A DNA stretch of 64,000 bases, taken from Asparagopsis taxiformis (taxonomy: Eukaryota; Rhodophyta; Florideophyceae; Bonnemaisoniales; Bonnemaisoniaceae). The notes under the pieces are model-generated. The model was not told where the DNA came from, ran no database searches, and worked only from the letters and a program-made list of their open reading frames with translations. The first letter of the stretch is position 1; each line of letters starts with the position of its first letter. Where the stretch lies: contig JALQPE010002590.1 in NCBI GenBank assembly GCA_030407315.1, positions 1 through 64,000 on the forward strand, read 5' to 3'. Below, in pieces: positions 21,401 to 30,849 of the stretch. The translations under genes and the position numbers were made by a program.

Positions 21401-22171
21401 GAACGTACCCAGCCACGGAATGTACGTCTCACGTGGCGGGGGAGCTCTCGTATCGAATTGCGCAGCTCGTGCTGCGTCCGCCGACCGCGCGTGGTCTGGC
21501 GTATCGTTAAAACGTAATTGCCTTCGTGGCGTCTCGTCGGGGTTGGCGATGGCTCGTTGCACTGTCGCCCCCCTTCCGTACGTTGTCGGGGTCGTCGGAC
21601 CGGGTGTTGGTGGGTATCCTCCCGGAACGGCCGGGGAGGATTGCGAGTTATAGGCGCGCGAGCCTTCTTCGTAATTCGGATCGCTTCCGCTCGGCGGAGC
21701 GGAACGTCCGGCGACGATTTCGTTGAATACTACGACAAACGAGTCGAGTCTTCCCTCCACGGCGGAGAGGCGGTTTCGTAAATCTTCGTTTTCCCGTTCG
21801 AGGGTCGCTGAGCGTTCACGTAACGCACGAGCTTCGCGCTCCGAGACTCCGAGTCTCTGCCTTACGGCTTCGTCGACGGCCGCGTCGCTCGCCCTTTCGA
21901 TGTGACCTCGAAGGTCTTCGTACACTACACGTAGTGCCGTGGGAGTCACGTTCCCTTCGTTGAGCTGACCGCGCGTTGCGGGGTCCATACTCACGGACTC
22001 AAACGGGCTTACCGTACGTGGTAGCTGGCCGATCGCCTCGATATCCGGCGGGATAGATCGATCAGTCGCGAAGATCGCTTCTGCTGACAAGGCCACGTCG
22101 GCTTCGGCGTCCGCTGACGTTGGCAACGGTTGCCTGGGCGACGCGCTGGAATTCGACACAGCGTAATTCAT
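18386..22171 (-). CDS. gag: Chromovirus Gag-protease polyprotein
   Basis: An intact frame of 1261 codons. Residues about 100-145 look like a coiled coil. About 335-490 is a retrotransposon Gag domain (KRYLQDDVLQEAYEKV, then HHYVRGLLPSTRAAV). Near residue 640-655 there is one CCHC zinc knuckle (CWSCREDGHSTFTC) followed by a basic Arg/Asn/Gly-rich part. An aspartic protease lies at about 960-1040, with active-site motif DTCSG, where DTG or DSG followed by A/S is usual, and downstream VIMGTSF. Gag packages the RNA and forms particles; the protease cuts the polyprotein. The protein is long because of disordered regions between domains. It is the only large element ORF that is unbroken. Confidence 0.9.
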   Translation of the reverse strand: MNYAVSNSSASPRQPLPTSADAEADVALSAEAIFATDRSIPPDIEAIGQLPRTVSPFESVSMDPATRGQLNEGNVTPTALRVVYEDLRGHIERASDAAVDEAVRQRLGVSEREARALRERSATLERENEDLRNRLSAVEGRLDSFVVVFNEIVAGRSAPPSGSDPNYEEGSRAYNSQSSPAVPGGYPPTPGPTTPTTYGRGATVQRAIANPDETPRRQLRFNDTPDHARSADAARAAQFDTRAPPPRETYIPWLGTFGTTDTRVHENERADAVRLPGNALGPVCHALAEHTTMLDAFANVVSYRMYRLNDVREHLYVNESQSVHKLKRELEGLFPTLKPFSGRNPITLLGFLAQIRDGFSTLGVCEGVAVRALHFFLEGDARRFYDSQCTTGVITTDPTKRFSWPHVINALIKRYLQDDVLQEAYEKVTMITQSPNEDENQYADRLDTATRACNYVFTDRLLVHHYVRGLLPSTRAAVTERLRSLPERERNDLTVVRRLATAEGTTFRARTAAVASAAKPKVRFPVKPTLAISDHESRKFADYDESAYLRNERANEPSYHDGNPNIPARDDDDVSLAAVHVAENLEAILFTNGPPPNDTKTANEKPDELEARLNRPCEDVPKLTSEQTQLAHSVIPNDYWTLSCWSCREDGHSTFTCPRLTPDQRIFFAYKYYLFHVKSNPRQAEYFRQRMAKRNQERPGERGNVTPRRYGTPPTILRNPNRDGGRPFDRRRGDFRNDRRDPRPWANERNGQRNGRSGVYVTTSADETPLEVETSHDDERASWAHDDNVSNGPAPGKRPGDVGHEPPTSPEPLRKRGTTDVDDWSSAGSPMNESYVKLTAAKANSSHTTPDVGEETKSDGTNEPHTKRKPRRRARRATRKHDASEREKAKHAAYTKRVDAKEAIRAHTVKRRTASEDVDRAPVRTEPLVLDGHTCLLASKHYIVSGTIGLDLNVMRAITIAMDTCSGYNLIRTSLLPYDWVDRCLRDEELPKLGDANGRRLPIEGAILLRVRLGNSLFRVKFFVANTLAVPVIMGTSFMSKHVDAIRCRAQTIDLHRGDTIPIIAEGDTTTPYEEGEETNPNVEHPKRRERNAASNRPSRTFSVRLTKYTRVPAMSQRTVNVTTDATGLVFLEPKASVQFRHGLRIANGVVDVGPRETFSIIVSNFTKKDRELPKGATIAYAVRSPLGIVPLKREGGEALAKVLNLPLVDATTRTNTNGLGDETPDPLVNEKGNDPATIGSRQSICRTSTTRIYESASTRC

Positions 22172-22253
22172 AGACCGTCGTCTGTAGCACGTAGCTTTTC
22201 GTTAACGTAAAAGAGCTCAACCTCGTTGGTTGTCGTTATGCTCGTAGCAACTT

Positions 22254-22270
22254 CTAGGTCGAGAGACCAG
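22254..22270 (-). promoter_or_regulatory. Primer-binding site of the chromovirus
   Basis: One base inside the 5' LTR the minus strand reads TGGTCTCTCGACCTAG. TGG pairs with the CCA end of a tRNA, and the following bases would fit an acceptor stem CTCTCGA. That is close to tRNA-Tyr acceptors of some eukaryotes; the tRNA identity is a guess. Confidence 0.6.
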
Positions 22271-22928
22271 TGTGGAACAACGTTAGTTCTAGATAGCTGG
22301 TACGAGCTACGGACACGCTGTCCTTACGAAACGAAACGAGCAGTCCACCCGCTGGTGTTTGACTGTATTGTTAGAACGGTAGAAGGTAGAGTGGTTAGCG
22401 AGTAGACACGAGCGTCACGACGCAACAATCCACGCGAGGATTACGTTAGCAACGAGGTGGTACGTCACCGGAGGCGCTCTCAACCAAGCCCGGAGGCACT
22501 ACACGCAATCAGCCTTACGTGCGGCGATGGGTAGGGAGTACGCAGCTCGACGGAGACGAAGCCTCGTTAGGCAAAACGTAAACGTAAACGTAGAAGTCAG
22601 TCGTAGACTAGAGCCGTTGCTCGATCGTTGTCTTGTCCCCTTTCCCTCCCGGCACGATGCCAATACCTATATGGCCACGATGGCATCGCTTTACAGTGTA
22701 AACACTGCTCGTAACGTCCCCGAATGGGAAAGGACCTTGTGGGTCACACGTAGGGACCCGTTGGTCCGTTGGCCGTTGCCAGTACGTTCGTTGCACACGT
22801 GTGCCGGTTGCGCGCGCGCATGCGCCAGCAATGTTCGTGCATTGCTGTCGCCGGTCGTGTCCGCCGAAATTCGAATTCCGCGGAAAAACGTAAATATTTG
22901 CAATTTCGGAATTGCCACGTATACTACA
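22271..22928 (-). repeat. 5' LTR of the chromovirus
   Basis: 658 bp, about 99% identical to 9472-10127. Transcription of gag-pol should start here on the minus strand. Ends read TGTAGTA...TCCACA on the sense strand. It is followed outward by AGAC, the presumed target duplication. Confidence 0.93.
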
Positions 22929-23125
22929 AGACAAAAGCTAGAAAACGCTATCCACTAGCTCTATATAATCTCTGTCTCTGCGTCATCTATACGTTCGGAA
23001 CTCCTTTTACTTTAGTACATGACCCTTTCCCACCTTTCGTGAGTCCTGGGTTTGTCTGTTTTAGCTCTTTGTTTTGCACAAAGCACAGCAACTTCCTTCC
23101 CAGCTTTCGAGCATAAACTCGCCGC

Positions 23126-25181
23126 TCACGGCTCAAGACTCTTCCCTTTTCCTCTCTTCCTTCTTCTTTTTGAACACTGAACGCCCCTCTTCCTCACTAC
23201 GCCTCTTCGCTTCCGCTCTTCTTCTTTTTCTTGCCTAATTTTCTCCCTTTCCATCCTGCGTTTTAAAATATCCTCTTTCGCTTGCTCTTTTCGTTTTATG
23301 CGAGCCAAACTCTCCTCAATTTCCCGTTTCTTCTTCGTCTCTTTCTCAATCATCTCACGTTTCAAACGCGCTTCCCTCTGTTTCAGCCTTTCTGCATGAG
23401 TCACCCATTGTGCAGGCATACCAGCATCGTAAAGAACCCTTCTACCATCTGATTTAGAGCAGTTGTTCGAAGCTATTGACAACACAGTATTACTAATACT
23501 ATTATCCAGAACGGCAGAGATAGTTTCCGAATGTCTCAAGAGATGCGACAACCGCTCTAGCTTACTGGAACTTCCGCTCGCGCTCTTCATTATTTCTTCC
23601 ACTTGTAAAATTGTATCCATGTCTGCTTTTCGCTTCTGTGCACTTTTAAGACGCGTAGAAACGCCAGCTGGGTTTTGTTTAGATGCATGACGCACTGCCT
23701 CGCGGGTGTGATCTTCATCCGTTTTGAAGCTTTCTGCAAAGTTCCGCTGAAATGGGAATATTCCTGTTGCGTCAAACTATCTAGAAACAGTTTGCACTCC
23801 TATGTTCTTCCACGCGTACACAGCACACGCCAAGTTGAAGTTGACTCTCGCTGTGTCTACGTGACCTTTTCGGGAGAATTCATCCCTTATTTCACGCAGA
23901 CTTTCATGGAATTTCTTGTTAATGTGCTGGTCACATGGTTGTAAGAAATGTGATATGTTGGCTGCATTGATGACACATTCTATATTTCGCTCAGCGCATT
24001 CATGAATCCACTGAATATCCTTCCTAGAGGCGTGCCCGTCCAGACACAACAGAATAGTATCTTCCGCACGGACGGAGCGGCGTGCGAAAGCGTCCAAATG
24101 TTTCATGTATGCAGCGAGTATGTTTCCTTCCATTGAACCATTTTCAGAGACAACTATCACACCTTCTCCGGGGAACCAATTCGGTTCTGTGAACTGCGCA
24201 ATGATTCCATGTGGCTTTTGGTGGAACTTACCAGTAACAGGCTGCCACCAATCGGAGTTGACCCTTTTACCTGCCACTATGAAGAATGGAGGAGCAACTT
24301 CTCCAGAAGCAGAAGCAGAAATAACTGCTGTTATGTGTTTGCGGACACCATACTTTGTCCTTACAGCTCTAAAACCACCCGATCGCTGCATTGTAGATGT
24401 GAATCCACGCTGAAGTTTTCCTAATGTGCAATCCACTGCTGTCTCATCCATATTCCACAATCGGCTGGGCATTTCAAGTATACCAGGATGCTTCTTTGAG
24501 ACTTGCTCGACAGTATTAAAGAAGGTCTCTACATGAGAGAAAGATTCAGCGGCTATTTTTGCTACCTCCTTGTTTTCAATCTTTTTGTATGCAATGTCAT
24601 CGAATCGTGCTCTGTACGCACGAATGGAATCTTCATGTGGAACACCGAGCTTCCATCCATTCCTCCCATCAGCAGACACCCTTGAGAGAACTTGCTTGAA
24701 TGTGTGTCGGTCAACAGCTCCACCACGCTTCGCAGCTTGCCTTAACCGCCCATTAATCGTTTCTGCCTCATCATTTGATATAACAGGCTTTCTCCCTCTA
24801 CAGATAGACTCACTGAGCATATGCTGGAGTCCGTTCTGATCACTTGATTCATAAAGCTTCTTCAGACGGTGAATGGTAGTGGTGGAGACGTTTGTTTGGC
24901 GATGAATGGATCGGATCGTCACATTCTGTTAGATAAGTTTGAGTGCCAGTTTTCGTGCGATCGACTGATTTCGCAGCTCGACCGCCCTTCTCTTCCGATT
25001 CTTGGTTTTTTTTCGCATAGATATGGACATTGCTGAGAGTGAAGTAATTTCCTTTCTTGAGAAGGGGGAAGGGACAGGGGTATAGGCCATGTTCACTGGA
25101 TACTTCTAGCTGTATTGGAATCCTTTCACTCCTGGTGCCTTCTCTTGTTCGCTTGTTTAATGAATCTATTGTGGGATGCAC
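23126..25181 (-). pseudogene. pogo/Tigger-type transposase, frameshifted and interrupted by a stop
   Basis: The coding sequence starts around ATG 25181. It shifts frame near 24920, just before the helix-turn-helix (VTIRSIHRQTNVSTTTIH). It then runs to an in-frame TAG at 23777-23779 and stays open in the same frame to 23126. The catalytic core is of the DDE_1 type: Asp in WNMDETAVDC, Asp in LLCLDGHASRKD and Asp in LQPCDQHINKKF, with 35 residues between the last two. The part beyond the stop ends in a Lys/Glu-rich coiled coil and a basic tail. The protein cut and pasted the element bounded by the inverted repeats at 9231 and 25258. An apparent start at 24922 is GTG and is not real. Confidence 0.88.
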
Positions 25182-25242
25182 AGCTGTTTCGTCAGATGCA
25201 TTTTGGCGCTAAACTGTTCCAAAATATGCCAATTTCCAAATT

Positions 25243-25258
25243 ACCCCTTCAGGGAGGG
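25243..25258 (-). repeat. Right terminal inverted repeat of pogo-type element
   Basis: Reverse complement of the left end at 9231-9246, perfect over 16 bp and followed by TA at 25259-25260. Confidence 0.85.
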
Positions 25259-25260
25259 TA

Positions 25261-25905
25261 GTATGTTCGCAGACCTCGTTATGCCACTCTCATTGTCCAA
25301 TGGGAAAGGGAGAAATACGTGATAAACTACCCCTATTGGACCAGGATTTATCACGGACTAACCAGTTGCATTGGCTAAAACTGCAGGACAAGGACACATC
25401 AGTTTCTTAAGCAATCATGCCCTACACCTGGCCAATTGTCGATAGAATAGGCCTCAACCACCAGGGTTTTTATCGCGACAGTCGAAAATCTACGCCTCCG
25501 AAATCGAACCCTATCTCAGCCTGGAAGCAGTAACTCTGAAATCACCCATTGAGGTAAGCCTACTGCGCTCTCTGCGACCCTGCAGTTACACATATTTCTC
25601 CGGTTTTCAAGAACTTAGCCTGCTCTGACATTTATAAGACAATGATAGGGAGTGTAACTACCGGCGCAGGCAATCTAGATGTACAAAAGGTAATCCCAAT
25701 TTCGAAGACCGGCCACTCGCAACGGCAACATTCATTCCACTTGACTTTCAAAATTCTCAGCATGTACACAGGCTACACAAAATGCACAGACAGAAACGCG
25801 CGTCCTTAATAATGAAATGAATGTCACGATGTTTGGCTGACGGGAGTGCGATGTGCTAGGGCATGTTCACGTCAAGTAGAAGCAAAACAGCGTTAGTTGA
25901 TATGA
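25261..25905. other. Intergenic region
   Basis: 645 bp between the transposon end and the 3' end of the sulfotransferase gene. I see no open frame, RNA gene or repeat. Confidence 0.5.
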
Positions 25906-26988
25906 TCAGCTGGTCTGTTCAATTAGTTTGTTCCTCTCCAGGAAAGATTCCTCTCTCTTGCGTTCCTTAATTTCCTTCAACGTCAGTTTTGTCATCTCAC
26001 ACAAAGCGATATCGGCTGTTTCCTCGGTGAAACATCTATTCTGCATGAGGCGGTCCTTGATGATATTGAACTGCATCCTGAGGGTCGTGTGCACCAATTG
26101 ATTTCCGCACATTCTATGCGAAGTGTCTACGGCAGACAAAGCAGCAATCATGGGGGACTTTGTATCCATGGAGCGCACGTTGTACCATTCGCCAAAGTTG
26201 ACCTTGAGTCCGGTAACAGCTTCAACCATCGCTGCAGACTCTGTGGGACGCTCGAGGTCGACGACGATTTCATATCTCTCTGCCACTCTGCGCATGGCGT
26301 CGATGTGATTAAACTCGACGGGGCAACGATGGAGTGGAACGTCTGCTCCGTGGTACTTGTACAATGCGTCCACAGGATAGTCCTCGACAAACTTTTTGTA
26401 TTGTTTGACTTCGTCCTCAATTTTTGCGTGATCAGTGATGTGATGGATTTCGCGGTCGCGATGGTGCTGGAGATAGGCGGAGAGGACGATATTCTTTGGG
26501 TCGCGGGTGCTGGTGACAAAGGTGACGTTGCCACCGCGCATAGCAGAAATATGATCGTAGCGCTGATCAGTGACGCGGGTATGACAGCCGTAAAAGTCTA
26601 CTTTACGACGATTAATGATGGTCTTGAGGGCCATTTCGTTCCACTCGATCATGTTGAAGCAGTGAGCGGTGACGAGGTTGTGGGCCTTCATGGCATTTTT
26701 GAAGGCGATGCGAATGGTGGTGCTGCCGGTTTTCGGGGGACGGTTGTAGAAGATGAGACGTTTATGGTCGGGGTTTTGCGGCACAACTAACTCGGGGGGC
26801 GGCGCGTCGCGCACGAGGTGCGGCATTGGTATGGGACGGGCGGTGAGTAACTGAGCGAAGATGATGAGTGTGGCCACGATGGCGATGAGAACTAGAAGTC
26901 TGTTTCGACGATCGCGCGCTTCCAGACGACGCGAGAAGGGCTTCTTGATGGCTGCGGCTGCATGCGCGCTCGGGAGTGCGGTGACCAT
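25906..26988 (-). CDS. Golgi-type carbohydrate sulfotransferase
   Basis: 360 residues with type II membrane topology: a short basic N-terminal tail and one membrane helix at about residues 28-48 (LLVLIAIVATLIIFAQLL). The lumenal domain has the PAPS 5'-phosphosulfate loop PPKTGSTTIR at about 84-93. The 3'-phosphate site is VTSTRDPKNIVLSAYLQHH. These are hallmarks of the membrane sulfotransferases related to heparan sulfate 2-O- and galactose-3-O-sulfotransferases. It should move sulfate from PAPS to a polysaccharide in the Golgi. In red algae sulfated galactans are the obvious acceptors, but the substrate cannot be read from sequence. A paralogue lies at 36963-37985. The gene is a single exon. 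A GGAT microsatellite at 27071-27091 lies just upstream of the start. Confidence 0.85.
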   Translation of the reverse strand: MVTALPSAHAAAAIKKPFSRRLEARDRRNRLLVLIAIVATLIIFAQLLTARPIPMPHLVRDAPPPELVVPQNPDHKRLIFYNRPPKTGSTTIRIAFKNAMKAHNLVTAHCFNMIEWNEMALKTIINRRKVDFYGCHTRVTDQRYDHISAMRGGNVTFVTSTRDPKNIVLSAYLQHHRDREIHHITDHAKIEDEVKQYKKFVEDYPVDALYKYHGADVPLHRCPVEFNHIDAMRRVAERYEIVVDLERPTESAAMVEAVTGLKVNFGEWYNVRSMDTKSPMIAALSAVDTSHRMCGNQLVHTTLRMQFNIIKDRLMQNRCFTEETADIALCEMTKLTLKEIKERKREESFLERNKLIEQTS

Positions 26989-29518
26989 GGCGACGACGGG
27001 CGGGTGTTTGGGGATGGATGAGGATGGGGTGTGGACGTTGGTGAACGGCGGGGACGGTCGGGCCGGGTCGGACGGATGGATGGATGGATGGTTTGGTTGG
27101 GGCGTCGACGGCTTAAGTGCGGGAATTAGGGGGCGTGACGCAGTGGCGCATTGACAGTCATGGGGATTGGATTACACAGTAGATAGATGGGGGGTAAGTG
27201 AATTGCAAACGCGGAATTCAATAGTGGAAACGATATATGCATCAACGGAATGAGATGATTGTTTTCGATACGGTCAGCCAGCGTGGGCAACTTGTGCCCC
27301 GCAGGACATGTTTTGGGGTGCGTGCAGCACTTGACGACGGCTCAAATCAAAAGTTGGGCAAAGGCGCAGGCTACGCGCTATTGTACTTTTGACATTTTGT
27401 CACGACCTGGGTACTGACCAATAGTAACTCGTGGAGATGTATGTGCGGATAGCGATGTATGGTATGACAGATGACTCGTAGCAGGAGTTGACAGCGCAAT
27501 GGCCATTGAGGTTACTGCTGCTGCTGCTGACACCTCAATTCATCGCAGCGCTATCGATAGGCTACAGAGCACGCTAAACATGCGCTGCGAGCTCAACATA
27601 CGCAGCATGATCGCTTTTATGGCCCGTTATTATGCTGCCGTGTTGTCACCAATATGATGTAATGCCCGTCGTGATTTCCACGTTTGTGTGCAGAGTGCGC
27701 TGCATGCCTTTCACAACAAATCATTCCAAACTGTAATCCAGCGAGGACAACTGACATATTCACACCGCACCTAAAACTTGTTGCTATATTCCTTATCACT
27801 CATATACACCAAACTCCTTGATATCGATTACTCGCCTCCTCCAGTTTCCCAATTTCACACCTTCGCCTTTTGGTTATGCCCATCCGTTTCCACATCGTGC
27901 TGCAGATCACTTTTCGACTCCACATTCAAACACATCGTTCCATGTAGCAATAATACTATCCCTGTTGTCATGAACATCCAGAACATCGCGACACATGGAC
28001 CCGATGCACAAATTTTACACAGGTCACATAGAGGGACCTGATTCAGCATCACCCCAAACTTTTCTCTGCTTCCAACGCCACCCAACGGCTCTTTCGATAC
28101 TTGCCTCTCAGACACTGCCCAAACAAATTTAAACATTTCATTCAGTGCACTAATTCACCTTGTCGCAAACAGCCTCGTCTATACTAGTTACACATTCTTT
28201 CCACCCATTCCTGAGTCTCTAACTGTACTCCAGACCTTTCAGACGTCCCAAGAAATAATCACTATGAAAACTTTCCCTTTTCGATTTTCCACCATCCATA
28301 CATCTGCAACGTCGATACAAATCCCATAAATCGTGAGACCCTACATTGTAATTTGAAACCAATCATCTACATCCTTCTCTGTTTCCCTGTTCTCATCGCT
28401 CTCTTATAATCTTCAAACAAAAGTGATTCACCCACAAAAATTGGACTCTCGTCCCCGTCAAATAAGCAATCATACACAAACCATACTTGTCAGCTATGTA
28501 TAGCCCAAATGACAGCGCAATCAACTTCTTTCAATCCTCTTCGGCTCTAGTGAATTATCAAGAGTCAGCTTTTCATAATGGAGAAAAATGTGTCCCCATC
28601 ATCCTTATGACAAATCTGAATCCATGATCACATCCATTTTATCAATGGATCTGTGGACTCGAGCAACTGCTTATATTTCACTAGACACGTAAATTCTTTC
28701 GTGCACTGTTGTGAACTTCCTCAACACTGTGTCCATCGCGACAGCATCACATTTTCTTCCCATGTGGCACATCCAAAAACGCTTATCATTCTGTGCATCC
28801 GTGTCCACAAAGAACGGATGTTTACACCCTCCTCACCTCATAATACTTGAAGAAGGGAACCTTCGGGAATCAAGATCGGCGCAATTTCGAGAAATGATCT
28901 CAGCATCTACTCAAGTCACACATTTTAACTCCGTGTTGGTGCAGATGTTTAAGAAGAAACTGCAAAAACCATGTGTGCGTCTAGCGCAGGATTTCGAAAA
29001 ACTTATGCGCAAGCAAACGTTGGTGCGTGTTGTGATCGAATGCATCGTGCCTTCCTATGATATTATATTCAAAGTATTGTTCTTGCAATACCTAATCATT
29101 GCGTATTACCTTTGGTGATGAGGGCGAACAAAAAGATATCGATGGCCGTCGTTCGAGTTTTCGAAGTCGAAAAAGGTCGTGCGTCAAAGATTAGGGCCGT
29201 TACGAACAATATAATGTAGATACACCGGTTTAGCCGGTCCAGCTAAACAATAACTTTGGTACAGAACTCACGTCACGACCGTAAATCTAAATTTCAATTT
29301 CGTTTCCCAGGAAACCAGCAATGGGCCCGATCTGAATAACGACTAAACAATGAATTTGCCGCGCAGCAAGCACGCGAAAATGTTCCACGTTGCCTTCAAA
29401 AGACTCACAACTTGGGGCCAGATCCGACTGGAAACGCACTCTGGAGATTCTTGCTACCCGCGTATATTAGCCTACTTTCGCGCCCACTTCTGCATCCTAT
29501 CTTTCGTCCCTGATAACA
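26989..29518. other. Long intergenic region with two microsatellites
   Basis: 2.5 kb between divergently transcribed genes. It holds a (GGAT)n run at 27071-27091 and five CTG units at 27515-27529. The longest plus-strand frame (28711-29118, 135 codons) has no recognisable motif and an unlikely composition. I see no gene or RNA. Promoters of both flanking genes must lie here. Confidence 0.5.
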
Positions 29519-30814
29519 ATGGCGACCGGTCTTTATGACGGCGGAGAGTTTATAGTTCCATGGCGAAACGTTTCCACCCGCCAAGAAGATGGCACCGTGG
29601 TATATTATACCGCTTCGCCAAAAAACGGATGTAATCCTTGCATATCGGCGTCGTCCACACACCTCACCCGGAACGTACTATCCTCAAATGACGATCTGAC
29701 CAAGCCACCCGGCGAATCTCTCATCGGACACAAAGTTCTCCTCGTTGCCAACCCGTCATCCGGTACCGGCAAGGCGAAAAGCTCGGATGTTGTAGAGATA
29801 CTACAGGACGTGCTTGGGGAAGCTGGGCTTGAAACTATGGTTCACTACACAGAGAGGCCTCTGCATGCTGTGGAGATTATTGTCGATTACGGAAGTAATT
29901 TGTCCCAGTTCAAGGCAGTTTGTGCCATTGGCGGTGATGGAACTTTACATGAAGTGATAAATGGGATGGGACAGGTCGCATCTGTTGGTGTTCCGTGGGA
30001 GCAAATTCCGCCATTGGCTGTCGTCCCAACGGGCTCTGGTAATGCTATTGCAAACAGTACAGGCATTGTTTCCACGCATCACGCGGCACTCAATGTCATT
30101 CACTCGCTTCGAACTCAAAATGCCAAACCATTGGCTGCTATGCGATTCAGTCCATTGGATTCACCCAAGCCGAGCAAATTGTCCGTAGGGGGCTTGCAAT
30201 GGGGCTTGCTTGCTGATGCAGACCAAGGCACGGAGCACTTGCGATGGATGGGAGATTTGCGATTCGACTTGGGTGCCGTTATGAGTATTGCAAAGAATAA
30301 ATTCAATAGATCACGTGTAAGGATTACAGTTGATCCTGTCCAGCACGAAGCTGTGACAAGGATGATCCAGGCTGGGAGGAAAGAACATTCTAAGGAAGAA
30401 CAGCCTATATCTGTATTGGAAGATGTTGGAGATAATACATTCATCTTGGACACGGTGTTAGTGCTATGCCTCGCATGGAACTCGTCATTAATTTCCGAAG
30501 GTGTCAAGATTACGCCGTATGCAAAAGTCACTGAACTTGGCATGTTTGACTTTGTAGCCATCCGGGCGGATATATCGCGAATGGAGATGATTAAATTGTT
30601 TCTCAACGTCGAGGATGGGTCACTGTTAACCATGTCGGAGGCTGTATATTACTTCAAGGCGACCAAAGTTGTGTTCGAGTCAATAGAGGGACGCTTTCTC
30701 ACAATTGATGGGGAGAGTGTACCTGTCGAGCCGTGCGTGATCGAAATGGGTGCCGAGGACGGAAAGCTTCGAATTCTGGATTCATTTTCGGAAGAGACGG
30801 AATCAGAGCCGTAA
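29519..30814 (+). CDS. Sphingoid base / diacylglycerol kinase family lipid kinase
   Basis: 431 residues in one exon. The DAGK catalytic domain starts near residue 72 (VLLVANPSSGTGKA). It has the ATP-binding GGDGTLHEVINGM at about 140 and PTGSGNA at about 175. The C-terminal half, with GDLRFDLGA and a final strand ending near FLTIDGESV, follows the sphingosine kinase layout. It should phosphorylate a long-chain base or diacylglycerol at the membrane. I prefer sphingosine (long-chain base) kinase because of the DGE-like end motif, but this cannot be settled here. It ends 35 bp from the stop of the convergent TatD gene. Confidence 0.85.
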   Translation: MATGLYDGGEFIVPWRNVSTRQEDGTVVYYTASPKNGCNPCISASSTHLTRNVLSSNDDLTKPPGESLIGHKVLLVANPSSGTGKAKSSDVVEILQDVLGEAGLETMVHYTERPLHAVEIIVDYGSNLSQFKAVCAIGGDGTLHEVINGMGQVASVGVPWEQIPPLAVVPTGSGNAIANSTGIVSTHHAALNVIHSLRTQNAKPLAAMRFSPLDSPKPSKLSVGGLQWGLLADADQGTEHLRWMGDLRFDLGAVMSIAKNKFNRSRVRITVDPVQHEAVTRMIQAGRKEHSKEEQPISVLEDVGDNTFILDTVLVLCLAWNSSLISEGVKITPYAKVTELGMFDFVAIRADISRMEMIKLFLNVEDGSLLTMSEAVYYFKATKVVFESIEGRFLTIDGESVPVEPCVIEMGAEDGKLRILDSFSEETESEP

Positions 30815-30849
30815 TAGATGGCCGCGGATGCGGTAGCAATTTTCGCTAG

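Larger units (their letters stand above)
9472..22928 (-). mobile_element. Ty3/gypsy chromovirus LTR retrotransposon, full length, minus strand
   Basis: The element is 13.46 kb with LTRs at 9472-10127 and 22271-22928 that are about 99% identical. The tetranucleotide AGAC flanks it on both sides (9468-9471 and 22929-22932), consistent with a 4-bp target duplication. On the minus strand the order is LTR, primer-binding site, gag-protease, RT, RNase H, integrase with GPY/F-like motif and chromodomain, then a 5-kb extra segment, polypurine tract and LTR. The chromodomain and gene order place it among chromoviruses. Its length is about twice the usual size, owing to the extra segment with an opposite-strand gene (10723-12949) and a tandem repeat. 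It inserted into the 3' non-coding part of a pogo-type transposon. Pol is frameshifted, so this copy is probably not autonomous as assembled. Confidence 0.93.
9229..25260 (-). mobile_element. pogo/Tigger-type DNA transposon, split by a retrotransposon
   Basis: Inverted repeats of 16 bp, CCCTCCCTGAAGGGGT at 9231-9246 and its reverse complement at 25243-25258, are each bounded outside by TA (9229-9230 and 25259-25260). TA is the target duplication of the Tc1/mariner superfamily. Inside the right part is a minus-strand DDE transposase of pogo/Tigger type. The retrotransposon at 9472-22928 sits inside. Without it, the two flanks (9231-9471 and 22933-25258) join into an element of about 2.57 kb, a normal size for the family. 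The transposase reading frame is broken, so this copy is probably inactive. Confidence 0.85.

Noticed and set aside
28711..29118. 135-codon plus-strand frame in the 2.5-kb intergenic region
   Set aside because: No motif, unlikely composition and no conserved start context.
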